DNA of 64,000 bases from Berghia stephanieae (taxonomy: Eukaryota > Mollusca > Gastropoda > Nudibranchia > Aeolidiidae). Under the pieces are notes generated by a model, which saw only the letters and a list, made by a program, of their open reading frames with translations, did no database searches and had not been told where the DNA came from. Location of the stretch: assembly GCA_034508935.3 (NCBI GenBank), contig CM067454.1, forward strand, positions 40,930,644-40,994,643, read 5' to 3'. This document shows, piece after piece, positions 12,692 to 23,520 of this stretch. The position numbers and the translations under genes are program-made. Position 1 is the first letter of the stretch; every line of letters starts with the position of its first letter.

Positions 12692-12815
12692 CCAGGTCTG
12701 TGGGCTTGTTTTAACACGAGGCTATTGTAATGGACAATATCTTGTGTTGTTTGAGAGTACAGTTGTATTTCCATTACAAAAATGAACACATAACAATTTT
12801 GGTTGTCAGACCTGC
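12692..12815. mobile_element. MITE family M1, copy 2
   Basis: About 124 bp bounded by CCAGGTCTG and CAGACCTGC. It shares GGACAATATCTTGTG-like interior sequence and the downstream flank TACGTCGATTGAT with the copy at 19213. It is more diverged than the other two. Confidence 0.45.
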
Positions 12816-12942
12816 AAATTAGTATACGTCGATTGATACCTTTCACATTGAAGACACAGCAATGTGACCACATTATTTTAGGCTGCGCAGGAGATTTTCA
12901 CATATCAAATTAAGAAACTGGGGAAATGGCGCCGGTGTAGGA

Positions 12943-14577
12943 TAAAGATCTGAACAAATATGTATTAAAGGTGCCAGACAAAGCAGGAAAGTACTTTTTT
13001 TTAAAGCATCCAAAAAAATCAGTCTACCTCGACTGGGGATCGAACCTCAGACCTTCTGATTACCGGTCAGAAGTGTTACCATTACACTACAGAGGTTCGC
13101 GATAGTTGGGCCAATTTTAATACCTATATTCTTCACAAGGGTACGGTTTTCCGCTGTGAACCCACGCTTGCATCAAACAACACATACATTGAATCCACGC
13201 TTGCATCAAACAACACATACATTGAACACACGCTTGCATCAAACAACACATACATTGAACACACGCTTACATCAAACAACACATACATTGAACACACGCT
13301 TACATCAAACAACACATACATTGAACCCTCGCTTGCATCAAACAACACATACATTGAACACACGATTGAATCAAACAACACATACATTGAACACACGCTT
13401 GCATCAAACAACACATACATTGAACACACGCTTGCATCAAACAACACATACATTAAACACACGCTTGAATCAAACAACACATACATTGAACACACGCTTG
13501 CATCAAACAACACATACATTGAACCCTCGCTTGCATCAAACAACACATACATTGAACACACGCTTGAATCAAACAACACATACATTGAACACACGCTTGC
13601 ATCAAACAACACATACATTGAACACACGCTTGCATCAAACAACACATACATTGAACACACGCTTGCATCAAACAACACATACATTGAACACACGCTTACA
13701 TCAAACAACACATACATTGAACAAACGCTTACATCAAACAACACATACATTGAACCCTCGCTTGCATCAAACAACACATACATTGAACACACGCTTGAAT
13801 CAAACAACACATACATTGAACACACGCTTGCATCAAACAACACATACATTGAACACACGCTTGCATCAAACAACACATACATTGAACACACGCTTGAATC
13901 AAACAACACATACATTGAACACACGCTTGCATCAAACAACACATACATTGAACCCTCGCTTGCATCAAACAACACATACATTGAACCCTCGCTTGCATCA
14001 AACAACACATACATTGAACACACGCTTGAATCAAACAACACATACATTGAACACACGCTTGCATCAAACAACACATACATTGAACACACGCTTGTATCAA
14101 ACAACACATACATTGAACACACGCTTGTATCAAACAACACATACATTGAACACACGCTTGTATCAAACAACACATACATTGAACACACGCTTGCATCAAA
14201 CAACACATACATTGAACACACGCTTGCATCAAACAACACATATATTGAACACACGCTTGCATCAAACAACACATACATTGAACACACGCTTGCATCAAAC
14301 AACACATACATTGAACCCACGCTTGCATCAAACAACACATACATTGAACACACGCTTACATCAAACAACACATACATTGAACACGAGAGGACGAGTACGA
14401 AGACATTCGAGTTGCTCCATTTTTATTTTTGAAAATCAGAAGGTCTGAGGTTCGATCCCTAGTAGAGGTAGACTGGGTTGGGGTTTTTTGTTTTGTTTTT
14501 TGAGGTGGTTTTTTTTTCTTGTATTTTTCTTTCTTGCTGTTTCTGGCACCTTTCATACACACTTGTTCAGATCTTTA
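12943..14577. mobile_element. Inverted-repeat (foldback-like) element enclosing a minisatellite
   Basis: The left end starts TAAAGATCTGAACAA and the right end finishes with its exact complement TTGTTCAGATCTTTA. Both arms continue inward with matching GGTGCCAGACAAAGC-type sequence, a poly(A)/poly(T) stretch and a tRNA-like B-box region GAGGTTCGATCCC. The arms are about 150 bp. The left arm also keeps a tRNA-like A box (minus strand, 13060-13096). The 1.2 kb between the arms is almost entirely a 33-bp tandem array. No target duplication was seen. Two oppositely oriented SINEs flanking an array would look similar. Confidence 0.6.
13156..14390. repeat. 33-bp minisatellite, about 37 copies
   Basis: Unit consensus CACGCTTGCATCAAACAACA plus CATACATTGAACA (33 bp). 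Variant units differ at the sites GCATC/ACATC/AATC/TATC and at the CACACG/CCCTCG junction. The period is 11 codons, so three frames stay open over 1.2 kb on both strands. Those frames encode pure repeats and are not genes. Confidence 0.97.
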
Positions 14578-14659
14578 AATTTTGCACACAATTTATTTCG
14601 ATGACTTCGTGATAATTTCTTCTTGTTTATATTTTGTTTTTGTTTTTACTAACCAAATG

Positions 14660-14930
14660 ATGGGAGTGAGGTTGCCCTGTGCTTAAGCCATAGCACTGTG
14701 ATCTGAGAGATTTCGGGTTTGATCCCCGCTTTGGACGCTTACCGTTATCGTTTTTCTCGGGAAAACTTATTAACCCCCAATGTGCACACTCAAACAATAA
14801 GGGTGATTCCTATTGACATCAGAATCGGACGTTTGCTCAACATGCACACATTAGCAGGTCTGATAACCAAACAACGCAATAGACACCGAGATAACCTCGC
14901 CCCTCGGACAATCGCCATAATGTAAACAAT
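14660..14930 (+). repeat. tRNA-derived SINE-like sequence
   Basis: A tRNA-like head with TGCTTAAGCCATAGCACTG and a B-box-like GGGTTTGATCCCC sits at 14680-14735. It runs into a body that ends with AGCAGGTCTGATAACC, the end motif of MITE family M1. This may be a SINE abutting a MITE end. Exact limits are unclear. Confidence 0.4.
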
Positions 14931-14937
14931 GGCAGTG

Positions 14938-15050
14938 ATATTGGTAAACATCGCAATGGAGATAAAGATAAAGGGAATGAATCTGACAAAAGAATGAGGA
15001 AACAACACAAAACAAATGACATCTCGGCCTTTGGCCTTTTTCAAGTAAAT
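14938..15050. repeat. Dispersed repeat R1 with GGCC hairpin
   Basis: Shares ATGGAGATAAAGATAAAGGG, AACAACACAAAAC and the hairpin core CGGCCTTTGGCCTTTTTCAAG with the copies at 44605-44700 and 44840-44925. On the minus strand the core reads TTGAAAAAGGCC-AAA-GGCCGAGA, a short stem followed by GAGA/GAAAC-type sequence. Confidence 0.6.
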
Positions 15051-15051
15051 G

Positions 15052-15475
<424 letters not shown>

Positions 15476-15476
15476 G

Positions 15477-15720
15477 GTGTTTATGTGGTCTTGTGGTATG
15501 AGACTCGCCTTCGGACTAGAGGGTCCAGGTTACTCAGGTGTAAAATGAGAACATGGCCGTTAACAATGTTTGCATTTAGCCTCTGTCGTAACACAATTGT
15601 AATCTCGCCCAATAGGCGCCATGTCTTGTCCTACACATAAAATGAAAATGTTTCTGTTGGTCAGAGACCCCTTGTAAAGCGCTTTGGGCAATGAATATTG
15701 CCCTATATAAATGCTCATGT
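15477..15720 (+). repeat. SINE family A, internally deleted copy
   Basis: Head TTTATGTGGTCTTGTGGTAT, then AAATGAGAACATGGCCGTTA, and tail CCTTGTAAAGCGCTTTGGGC...CCCTATATAAATGCTC. The stretch after the B box is shorter than in full copies. Confidence 0.75.
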
Positions 15721-15978
15721 CAAATTCTACTACACAAAGATCGGCGGGCAACCAACCTTGCCAGATATTCTTTCGGTTTGCCATAAAATTATCCTTGAAG
15801 TGAAAGAAACATTTATTTCTTTGTAAAGAAAAATATTGCAATGAATAGAAATTCATAACACATTGAAGTTGTTACGATCCCAAATTTAATAATCAACTGT
15901 CTGTCTTGTCAGGGTACGTAACCCATAATAATCAGACAGCAACAATTACAACAATGATTACGTCCCCTGGTCAAATCG

Positions 15979-16175
15979 GTACATTGCCGTAAGGTAGCCT
16001 GTTCTACAACACATCTAATACTATTTGGTACATTGCCGTAAAGTAGCCTGTTCTACAACACATCTAATACTATTTGGTACATTGCCTTAAGGTAGCCTGT
16101 TCTACAACACACCTAATACTATTTGGTACATTGGCGTAAGGTAGCCTGTTCTACAACACATCTAATACTATTTGA
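15979..16175. repeat. 49-bp tandem repeat, about 4 copies
   Basis: Unit GGTACATTGCCGTAAGGTAG followed by CCTGTTCTACAACACATCTA and ATACTATTT, repeated four times with one or two changes per copy. Confidence 0.93.
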
Positions 16176-16412
16176 TTGGTCCATTTGGTAGAAAGGAGAC
16201 AATACAACGTAACTGTCATGAATAGAATTAGTGCCTAGTTCTCATTTTACACCTGCGTATTGTGAGATAATGCGGATAAAGTTGGAACCCGACTTTCACA
16301 ACCGCCAGTAGTAGTACCTGAACCTTTGGCCCACAGGTGCAATTTGAGTCTCATACTAATATCTCCTAATTAAGAAGCTACTCGTGTTCAAGTTAATTGA
16401 TTGCGACATTTT

Positions 16413-16432
16413 ATTTACATATTTATTTATTT

Positions 16433-16503
<71 letters not shown>

Positions 16504-16532
16504 TTCATTCATTTATTTATTTACTTATTTCA
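16413..16532. repeat. (TTTA)n microsatellite
   Basis: About 28 tetranucleotide copies upstream of the GPCR gene. The Tyr/Leu/Phe/Ile frames read through it are artefacts. Confidence 0.97.
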
Positions 16533-16749
16533 ATGATGACTTCTCTATATTTATCGAATTGGTATCATTTATACCAATTTTGTTAGAACTACATGAATCG
16601 TTGCATTATGCTCCAGTGTTCTGTGTTAAATATTTTCATGCCTTTGACGTTTGTCATTTAAAATCATGATAGGGATTGGAAATTTTGAAATGCGAAGTCA
16701 ACTTAAAATCTTTTACTTTCAATGCTAACACGTCCATCCTTTCCATCGC

Positions 16750-16771
16750 CTTCCTTTTTTTTATTCTACAG
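16750..16771 (+). promoter_or_regulatory. Probable 3' splice acceptor in GPCR 5' UTR
   Basis: A pyrimidine-rich tract, CCTTCCTTTTTTTTATTCTACAG, ends 35 nt before the receptor start codon. It fits a 3' splice site and suggests the coding exon is preceded by an untranslated exon, a common arrangement for otherwise intronless GPCR genes. Confidence 0.5.
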
Positions 16772-16806
16772 TAGATCAAGTTCCATTCATCAAGTGAAGA
16801 CAAATC

Positions 16807-18006
16807 ATGAATTCTGACAGCCATTCCACAACTCTCCACAAAATCAGTGCGGCCATCAACATCACATCCCCTGAATCCTCCAACAATATTTTAATATCTC
16901 TGAAAGCAGACGACAGTCCCAGCACTCTACTCGACGACACCACAGATTTAGTGTTACAGATTATTTTCTTTGTCATTCTCGCCCTCATCTGTGGCTTATT
17001 CGGCACAGTCGCCAATGTCATCAACATCGTCATCTTCATCAAACAGGGTCTATTTTCGGGGGGAAGTACCCTTAACCTCTTCTTCCTCGCCATTGCTGAT
17101 CTTGGAGTTTGTTTCACCCAGTTTCTTCAGGGAATCGGATTTGCAGTTATTGTAGCCAGAATCCCAAATCTACCAATAGAGCCGTTTCCGATTGTTTATC
17201 TAGGAATAGGATGGCCACATGCGAGTTTTATAAAGATTAATAGAATATTAACTGCTTATGTGACCTTTGAACGATGCATGTGCGTTGTGATACCCTTTCG
17301 GGTAAAAAATATTTTCGCACCACGCCGAACGTTAATTTATCTCGTGGCCATTTTTGCATACGGGATTTTGAGTCATTTACCCGTGTATCTTACGCACTAT
17401 ATTGATGACGTGGAGCAGAAAGGAACAAATGAAACCAAACTAGATTTAGTATTTGGGCCGAATAGAGAATTCTGGCACGATTTGGTTTATTATGGCAACT
17501 TTTTGGCTCTAAGTTTTATAACGGCTCTAGTTGTAATAGTTTGTACTGTAATTACTAGCACGTACGTAAGGACTTCCAAAGAATGGAGAAATAAAGTAAC
17601 CAGTGCAACCAACATTTCTAAAACAGACAATATTGGCAATGAAAATGTTGAAACATCAAACAATAAAAATAAATTAAAATCAGACAAAACGAACAACAGT
17701 GATAGAAATGACAAGACAAAAGCAGCGATTGACAAAGAGACGAGACTTGTCAAAATGATCACAGCAATTTCCGTCATTTTTTGTATTTGCTACATTCCAG
17801 AAGTTGCTTTAATCATTGTCCGTTCTGTTGATGAACGCATAAATACAGGAGGGCAATATGAACGGTTATCCCATATCTTATATGCCATTAAATTTGTGGC
17901 CGCCACTGTCAATTCTAGCATTAATATATTTGTATATTATAGAATGAGTACCAAGTTCAGACAGATATTTTTGTCTTACTTTGGTAACGGCAAGGACAAA
18001 GAGTAA
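16807..18006 (+). CDS. Class A (rhodopsin-like) GPCR, putative chemoreceptor
   Basis: A 399-residue seven-helix receptor in one uninterrupted coding exon. It would sit in the plasma membrane and signal through G proteins; the ligand is unknown. Predicted helices: TM1 47-79 (with GTVANVIN), TM2 87-112 (LNLFFLAIADLG), TM3 140-163 ending FERCMCVVIPF (the E/DRY site), TM4 174-196, TM5 225-252, TM6 313-339 (FCICYIP, the CWxP site), TM7 353-379 ending SSINIFVYY (the NPxxY site). ICL3 (253-312) is long, polar and rich in N, K and T. An N-glycosylation site is at Asn18. The motifs resemble the lineage-expanded receptors of gastropods called chemosensory receptors in Aplysia and Elysia; FMRFamide/peptide-like receptors are the alternative. 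The start is the first in-frame ATG after a splice-acceptor-like site. No break is seen, so it looks functional. Confidence 0.88.
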   Translation: MNSDSHSTTLHKISAAINITSPESSNNILISLKADDSPSTLLDDTTDLVLQIIFFVILALICGLFGTVANVINIVIFIKQGLFSGGSTLNLFFLAIADLGVCFTQFLQGIGFAVIVARIPNLPIEPFPIVYLGIGWPHASFIKINRILTAYVTFERCMCVVIPFRVKNIFAPRRTLIYLVAIFAYGILSHLPVYLTHYIDDVEQKGTNETKLDLVFGPNREFWHDLVYYGNFLALSFITALVVIVCTVITSTYVRTSKEWRNKVTSATNISKTDNIGNENVETSNNKNKLKSDKTNNSDRNDKTKAAIDKETRLVKMITAISVIFCICYIPEVALIIVRSVDERINTGGQYERLSHILYAIKFVAATVNSSINIFVYYRMSTKFRQIFLSYFGNGKDKE

Positions 18007-19190
18007 TTTATTAGAAGACTCTGTGCTCATCTACAACTACAGAACACATCCTATTATGACGTCAAGGCACGGAACGAATGGCTAGGGCTCAGCTCTTAGG
18101 TGGTTTAAAAAGTGACAAATTAGGATTGAACAAAAGTGAACATAAAAGATAAAAAAAAGAAGAATAAGCCAAGCACGGAACGTTTCTGGATAAAAACCAT
18201 TCTTCGGCCAATGATAAAAACATCATTTAAACTCTTGACAGACGATAGAGAAATATTCGCATGGCTGTCCGCAAGTAAAAGGGTCTTGAAATGTAAACAA
18301 AGATACGTTTTGGCTTGGCAACTAAGCATACAAATTGGTGCATTAAATAATTATGACTAGAAATAAATGTGTCAATACGATCGTAGTTTGAAATGTCCGT
18401 TCCAAGGAATAACGACAACTTCGGGAAATTATACACTATTGTTCAGATTTTACGGTGACTAATGCGTTGACGGAGTAGAGTTAGAGGAGCGGCGGGAGGC
18501 GAAATTAGCAGGAACGTATCCTGTTCTGTCCATTGTGGAGTGCGTGATAGTATGCCCTGGCACTGGTTGCTAGGACATCAACCGAACCAGTCCATAGTAA
18601 GCCGAACCCTCCTCGGGTTGCTAGGATTTCTGAACAGCTCAACCACCCATTCAGGGGTTAGCATCATCGTTTTATAAAGCGAGACTGTTCAGGCTAGGCT
18701 CCGTTCCTTGGCCTGATCTACCACTCCCATGGAACTTATCATCGAGTTCCCCCTGTCTATCTTTCTCTTAGTCTTTTCTTTATGTTGACGTTTCGGGCTA
18801 TCTGGCTTTACTGACTCTCCTGGAGCGGCCCGATTCGTTACAGTGATGATTCACGATATGGCTAGAATACATTGGTATTAAATAAGTATAGCGCGAAAGT
18901 TGACGCTTAAGTTAATTAAATTTCACTTGAGTGCAATTAAGTGCTCATCAGATGTGCAAAATCATTTTGTATCTTGAAAAAATAGACGGGGATTTGCCCA
19001 TCCTGCCCACTATTGCCATTCGCCACTGAGAAAATTATGATAACGTTCCCATGATGCAATGTTTAAAAGGACTGTAACCTTTGACATGTCAAAACGTACT
19101 TGCTGGATTTTAATCATCTGCTTTTATTATTACGTTATTAAATCCCAATGTACAACACAGCAAAACTAAAACATCGTTGCACATAACTAT
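18007..19190. other. GPCR 3' flank and intergenic DNA
   Basis: It contains possible polyadenylation signals (AATAAA-like at 18362) and a more GC-rich stretch at 18470-18870 that I do not recognise. There is also a CTGATGA-stem-GAAA motif on the minus strand at 18921-18951. No coding sequence was found. Confidence 0.4.
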
Positions 19191-19191
19191 T

Positions 19192-19370
19192 GGAATCGAC
19201 GTGTACACACATGCAGGTCTGACATCCGAACCCACTAATGGGCCTAATTTAACATTGTTGTCAGGGACAATATTTTGCGTCATTTACTTTTTTTTTTGTG
19301 GATTCCCATTACTACATGAGCCCACGAGGAACTGGGTTATCAGACCTGCAAATAAGTGCACGTCGATTGG
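19192..19370. mobile_element. MITE family M1, copy 3
   Basis: Inverted ends: left GGAATCGACGTGTAC then GCAGGTCTG (19213); right CAGACCTGCA then GTGCACGTCGATTGG (to 19370). The interior matches copy 1 in reverse orientation (GGGCCTAATTTAACATTGTT, GACAATATTTTGCGTCA). It is the best preserved of the three copies. Confidence 0.7.
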
Positions 19371-20107
19371 AATGTATCGCTGCGGTGGATTTTAAGAATG
19401 TTTCAGATCGATCATGACACGGGAAGGAGACGATACGTCCAGACTGCAGTGGTTGGAAACTATTTCCTCGGTTTATTCTTCAGACCCGCACTGGTTGCAA
19501 TGAGATAACTTAATCAAAATAACGAATTCCCTATTGTCCCCACCAAAAATTGTATTTCGGAGTACCAACGCACGTTTTAAAAAACTTTTTTTTTTTAAAG
19601 TGTTTGTTTTGTATTTAATTTTATTTTTGTTTTTTAAATATTTGCTTTTGTTTGTTTGTTTGTTTGTTTGTTTTTTTGTTGTTTTTTTTTGTTGTTTTTT
19701 TTTTTTGGGGGGGGGGGGGGTCCATCTTTTTCATAACATGTAAAGTTTGATCTAATTTTAGCACAATATCATTTTAAAATACTATTTGCATGCATTGAAG
19801 ATCACCTGACAAGTTTTCCTGTCATTCTCATCCATTCTCACAAGGGATACAAACTTGTTGACCTCCAATGATCCTACCTCGGATCACCACTCGGCAATAT
19901 CCTCTATTTCTGACCTGAATTATATTATATCTTCTTGTAAAAATGTTATCGTTGGTCGATCGTTCCTTTTCGAGGACCGTCATCGTTTACTCCCTAATGC
20001 CTTTAATGTGACGACGAATCACAAATAATGAAATATAGACTTACCGCCACTTACCTCGGACAAACAACAATACGAATGGAAGACTGGCCTTATTAAAAAC
20101 TAGAGTA
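19371..20107. other. Unassigned intergenic DNA with T-rich and G runs
   Basis: Includes a T-rich tract with TTTG repeats (19575-19705) ending in about 12 G residues. No gene or family was recognised. Confidence 0.4.
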
Positions 20108-20190
20108 TATTTATATCTTTACAGTAACCACTAAACATGCTCAAGGCGCTTTGCAAGGACTCCTGAGCCAACAGTAACACTTACCGCTCT
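20108..20190 (-). repeat. SINE family A fragment (tail)
   Basis: A minus-strand fragment matching the family-A tail region: CATGCTCAAGGCGCTTTGCA and GAGCCAACAGTAACACTTA. It lies just left of a plus-strand full copy. Confidence 0.5.
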
Positions 20191-20225
20191 CCTTCCCAGC
20201 CATTTTCAGAATTTCTCCCCTAAGT

Positions 20226-20530
20226 GTGCGGCTATGTGCTCTAGTGGTATGACACTCGCGTTTGGATCGGAAGATCCTGGGATCGGGTCTCGCTCGGCGA
20301 ATAGTTGAGTCCTTGGAAAAGGCTCTTTACTCACATTCTCTCACCGTACAAATGAGTACCTGGCCGTTAACGGCGTTGTCTCTGTCAGACAGTAATTGCA
20401 AGACCACCTAACACTAATAGGCGTCATGTCCCGTTCTAAATGTTACGTGTTGCTGCTGGTCAGGGACCCTTTGTAAAGCGCTTTTAGCACATTTAGTAGA
20501 TATTGCACTATATAAAAGCTGAAGTTAAAC
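20226..20530 (+). repeat. SINE family A, full-length copy
   Basis: Begins GTGCGGCTATGTGCTCTAGT with a tRNA-like head and continues through GAGTACCTGGCCGTTAACGG to the tail AAGCGCTTTTAGCACATTTA...GCACTATATAAAAGC. No coding capacity; Pol III boxes are recognisable. Confidence 0.8.
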
Positions 20531-20587
20531 TCCACCCACCTTCCCACCCAACACAAAAATAGTTGGGATTTTTAAATCTCAAACTCA

Positions 20588-20826
20588 AAAGCAACAAGTC
20601 CTTCAGAGCCATTGGGCCCATGGAGCCGGAATTGCTTGTTATCCTGTAGATAGGACGCTAGTCTATCGCAAAGCACTTTCCGCCGTCTAACAGAGTCAGC
20701 TACTCATTCACTATTGGGTGGGCAGGGGGGGGGGGTCAGAAAAAAATCCCGACTGCACCCGGGATCGATTTTTGGCCCTTTGCGTGTGAAGCGAGTGCTC
20801 TACCAACTGAGCTTTGGGGACCCCCA
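20588..20826 (-). repeat. SINE family B copy with tRNA-like head
   Basis: The minus strand starts GGGTCCCCAAAGCTCAGTTG GTAGAGC (A box) and has a B-box-like ATCGATCCC. The body follows, ending in the family-B tail seen on the plus strand as AAGTCCTTCAGAGCCATTGG. A G run sits between head and body at 20725-20734. Confidence 0.75.
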
Positions 20827-20969
20827 GCAAGTCCATTCTATACATAATATTGTTCAACAAGATAAGCAGTGTCAGGTCTTTATGGCTATAACATAAAATG
20901 TTCTTTAAGCTTTGAAATGTACAAAAGAAACGGAAATGAGAAATGTGTTTGTTTAACCGTAGGGAATGC

Positions 20970-21180
20970 ATGCGACGATTTTCCTGTGGTTGGTAAGGAG
21001 ACGGTTAAACATGCAGGACGAAACATGGCGCTGGAAGGCGATAGTACATTTCTTTTTACTGAGACAACGCTGTTAACGGTTTGGTACTCCGCTGTTAACG
21101 GTTTGGTACTCCGCTGTTAACGGTTTGGTACTCGTATTACACCTGGGTACGATGTGAGAATTTGACTCAACAGCGAAAAG
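20970..21180 (-). repeat. SINE family A fragment with internal 22-bp triplication
   Basis: A minus-strand copy of the family-A body. The segment GCTGTTAACGGTTTGGTACT CC is repeated three times head to tail (21069-21134), where other copies have it once. Confidence 0.75.
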
Positions 21181-21189
21181 AGTCAAGGC

Positions 21190-21555
21190 CTTGTCGCACG
21201 CGTCTTGAGCCGAGTTGGTTAAGGCCATTGACTAGCGATGTGTAGTGTGTAGGTAGTGTGTAGGTAGTGTGTTAGTGAGAAAGGGAGCGATCTATATTCA
21301 TGTTTTCGTCCAACCAAGTCATCAATCACATGACTTGTTGATGTCAACAATTGGATATTTCTTAATAAATGTAAACACGCTGCTTTGTTTACAAAAGTTA
21401 TAAACATACACATGTGTCAAACTGAACAAAATGACCAATCGTGATGTTAGATATTTCAAATCTGTGAGCACTTTTCACTATGTGGGTCAATTTGAGCATA
21501 TATTCCAATGTGACCAATGACCTCGAGCACATGGAAATGTAATATAGATCATGCC
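21190..21555. other. tRNA-like remnant and unique sequence
   Basis: AGCCGAGTTGGTTAAGG at 21208-21224 resembles a tRNA A-box region but has no matching B box or acceptor stem, so it is probably a SINE remnant. A 12-bp GTGTGTAGGTAG-type repeat follows. Nothing else was recognised. Confidence 0.35.
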
Positions 21556-22048
21556 AATACTCTTCAACAGTCGTAACGTCACTTCCTTACTAATGACGCA
21601 TGGTAACTTAGTAACACAGGCTCTAAACTATCGGAACAATGTCGGACGCCGTATGAAATATTTCCCCGGCGAGCATAAAAGCGTATCCAGAGGGGAAAAA
21701 CATAAATTTGATCATGTTTTGACTTTTACACATTCTGATCACAAGACATATCAAAAGTTCTAGCCAGCATGAAGAATCAAAAAGTAATGATTTTCTTTGT
21801 TTAGAACCAAGATGGCCGCCGTTATCGGGCGGCGTGACATCAGACTACTGAATCCAATTACTAAAGACCGGTATGCAATGGGCAGTGATGTAAGAGACGA
21901 GTTGTAATTATTTATCTCATTAAACGTGTCGGTGGATGATTTACTAATAAATAGTCTATATTATAAATCATGGCGAGATGACAAGTTAAGCTTTGTATAG
22001 AAATAATCGTACACAAAACTTTATTTGAGATGAACTAAAATACAACGA

Positions 22049-22058
22049 GAGAGAGAGA

Positions 22059-22148
<90 letters not shown>

Positions 22149-22160
22149 GAGTAGTAGTAG
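22049..22160. repeat. (GA)n/(AGT)n microsatellite
   Basis: A short GA run followed by about 33 AGT units, inside the spacer of the long inverted repeat. Confidence 0.96.
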
Positions 22161-22624
22161 AATACTAATAGTAATGGTAACAGTTGGACCAAGTAAATAA
22201 ATATGAACACTTATATAGCGCATGAACATACGGTCCTATATCACATAAAGTCGCATTTTTAACAAGGATGATTGTTTAAGCCAAAATAGTCAACCGCTTA
22301 CACGAGCTATAAGTTATATATTTTGAAAGCGCCGAATTGTCAACAAATATTTCATGGATTACGCCCCTTCGTTTTAATATAGCTCATATAGGCGGATTTT
22401 CATCTCCCTATTTTACACTGTTAGAGGAATTTCTCAATGTGGTTCTATATCAACATCGATTACTAGTGGTCTCAAGTTACTTTGTGCCAAATTTGGTGCT
22501 TTCATCACTAATTTGCACAATTTTACCCCAATCCCCCTAGCTAAATGACGACCGAAAATTTGATTGCCGACTACACACTGTACCTACCTAATGTGTAACG
22601 AATACAATAGCCTTAACCATACCG

Positions 22625-22748
22625 CTCAAGACCCGGGTGACACGGCCAGTACTTTTGTCATGCTCAAGAGCCTTTTCCAAGAGCTCAACTATGCGCCACC
22701 CGAACCTTTGGATCCGAATGCGAGTGTCATACCACGAGATCACAATGC
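22625..22748 (-). repeat. SINE family A fragment (head half)
   Basis: Minus-strand head region: on the plus strand AGAGCCTTTTCCAAGAGCTC AACTATGCGCC, then GCGAGTGTCATACCACGAGA. Confidence 0.65.
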
Positions 22749-23236
22749 AACACAAAACACAAAATCAATAACAGAATTAAAATAGGGTGGAATGCTTTCG
22801 GCAATTGGATTCAGTAGTCTGATGTCACGCCGCCCGGCAACCATCTTGGTTCTAAATAAAGAAAATCATTACTTTTTATTCTTCATGCTGGCTAGAACTT
22901 TTCATATGCCCTGTGATCAGAATGTGTAAAAGTCAAAACATGATCAAATTTATGTTTTTTTTTTCCCCCTCTGGATACGCTTTTATGCTCGCCGGAGAAA
23001 TATTTCATACGGGCGTCCGCCATTGTTCCGATAGTTTAGAGCCAGTGTTACTAAGTTACCATGCGTCAATAGGAAGGAAGTGACGTTACGACTGTTGAAG
23101 AGTATTACAAAGAAATATATTTAGATCCAAACTTTCCAAGCGTCTCCAAAGCAAACATTTTAAAAAATCTAATCACCGTGTACTCCTGGCAGTGGCGTTT
23201 ATTTTGGTCACCAAATCTGGTCAATTGATGAAATAT

Positions 23237-23520
23237 TGTGCGGCTATGTGGTCTCGGATCGGAAGTTCCTGGGTTCGAGCCTCGCAAGGCGCATAGTTGA
23301 GTCCTTGAAAAAGACTCTTTACTCACATTCTCTCATCGTACTCAGATGTGAAATGAGTACCTGGCTGTTAACAGCTTTGTCTCTGTCCAAAAAATTTGTG
23401 ATATCGCCTAACAAGCGTCATGTCCCGTCCAACATGTTAAGTGTTGCTGTTGGCCAGATACCCCTTGTAAAGAGCTTTGAGCAAATTTAGTGGATATTGC
23501 GCTAAATAAAAGCTCATTAT
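23237..23520 (+). repeat. SINE family A copy with deleted A-box region
   Basis: It starts TGTGCGGCTATGTGGTCTCG. The A-box to anticodon region is shortened; the rest matches the family through GGATATTGCGCTAAATAAAA. It follows directly after the right arm of the long inverted repeat. Confidence 0.8.

Larger units (their letters stand above)
21556..23106. mobile_element. 1.55-kb long-inverted-repeat element
   Basis: Two arms of about 304 bp (21556-21859 and 22803-23106) are inverted copies at high identity. The outer ends are AATACTCTTCAACAGTCGTA and its complement; the inner ends are GAATCCAATTA and CAATTGGATTC. A 0.94-kb spacer carries an (AGT)n microsatellite and a SINE fragment. No transposase is encoded and no clear target duplication was found. 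It may be a foldback-type transposon or a segmental inverted duplication. Confidence 0.7.

Noticed and set aside
13021-13100. tRNA gene on the minus strand
   Set aside because: Tempting A and B boxes, but the sequence is part of a repeat arm that recurs inverted at 14440, and the acceptor ends do not pair well.
13156-14390. CRISPR-like array (33-bp regular repeats)
   Set aside because: There are no unique spacers; units are directly contiguous, and the context is a eukaryotic genome.
13133-14448. Open frames of 203-430 codons on both strands
   Set aside because: They are translations of a 33-bp tandem repeat whose period is divisible by 3, so several frames stay open by construction.
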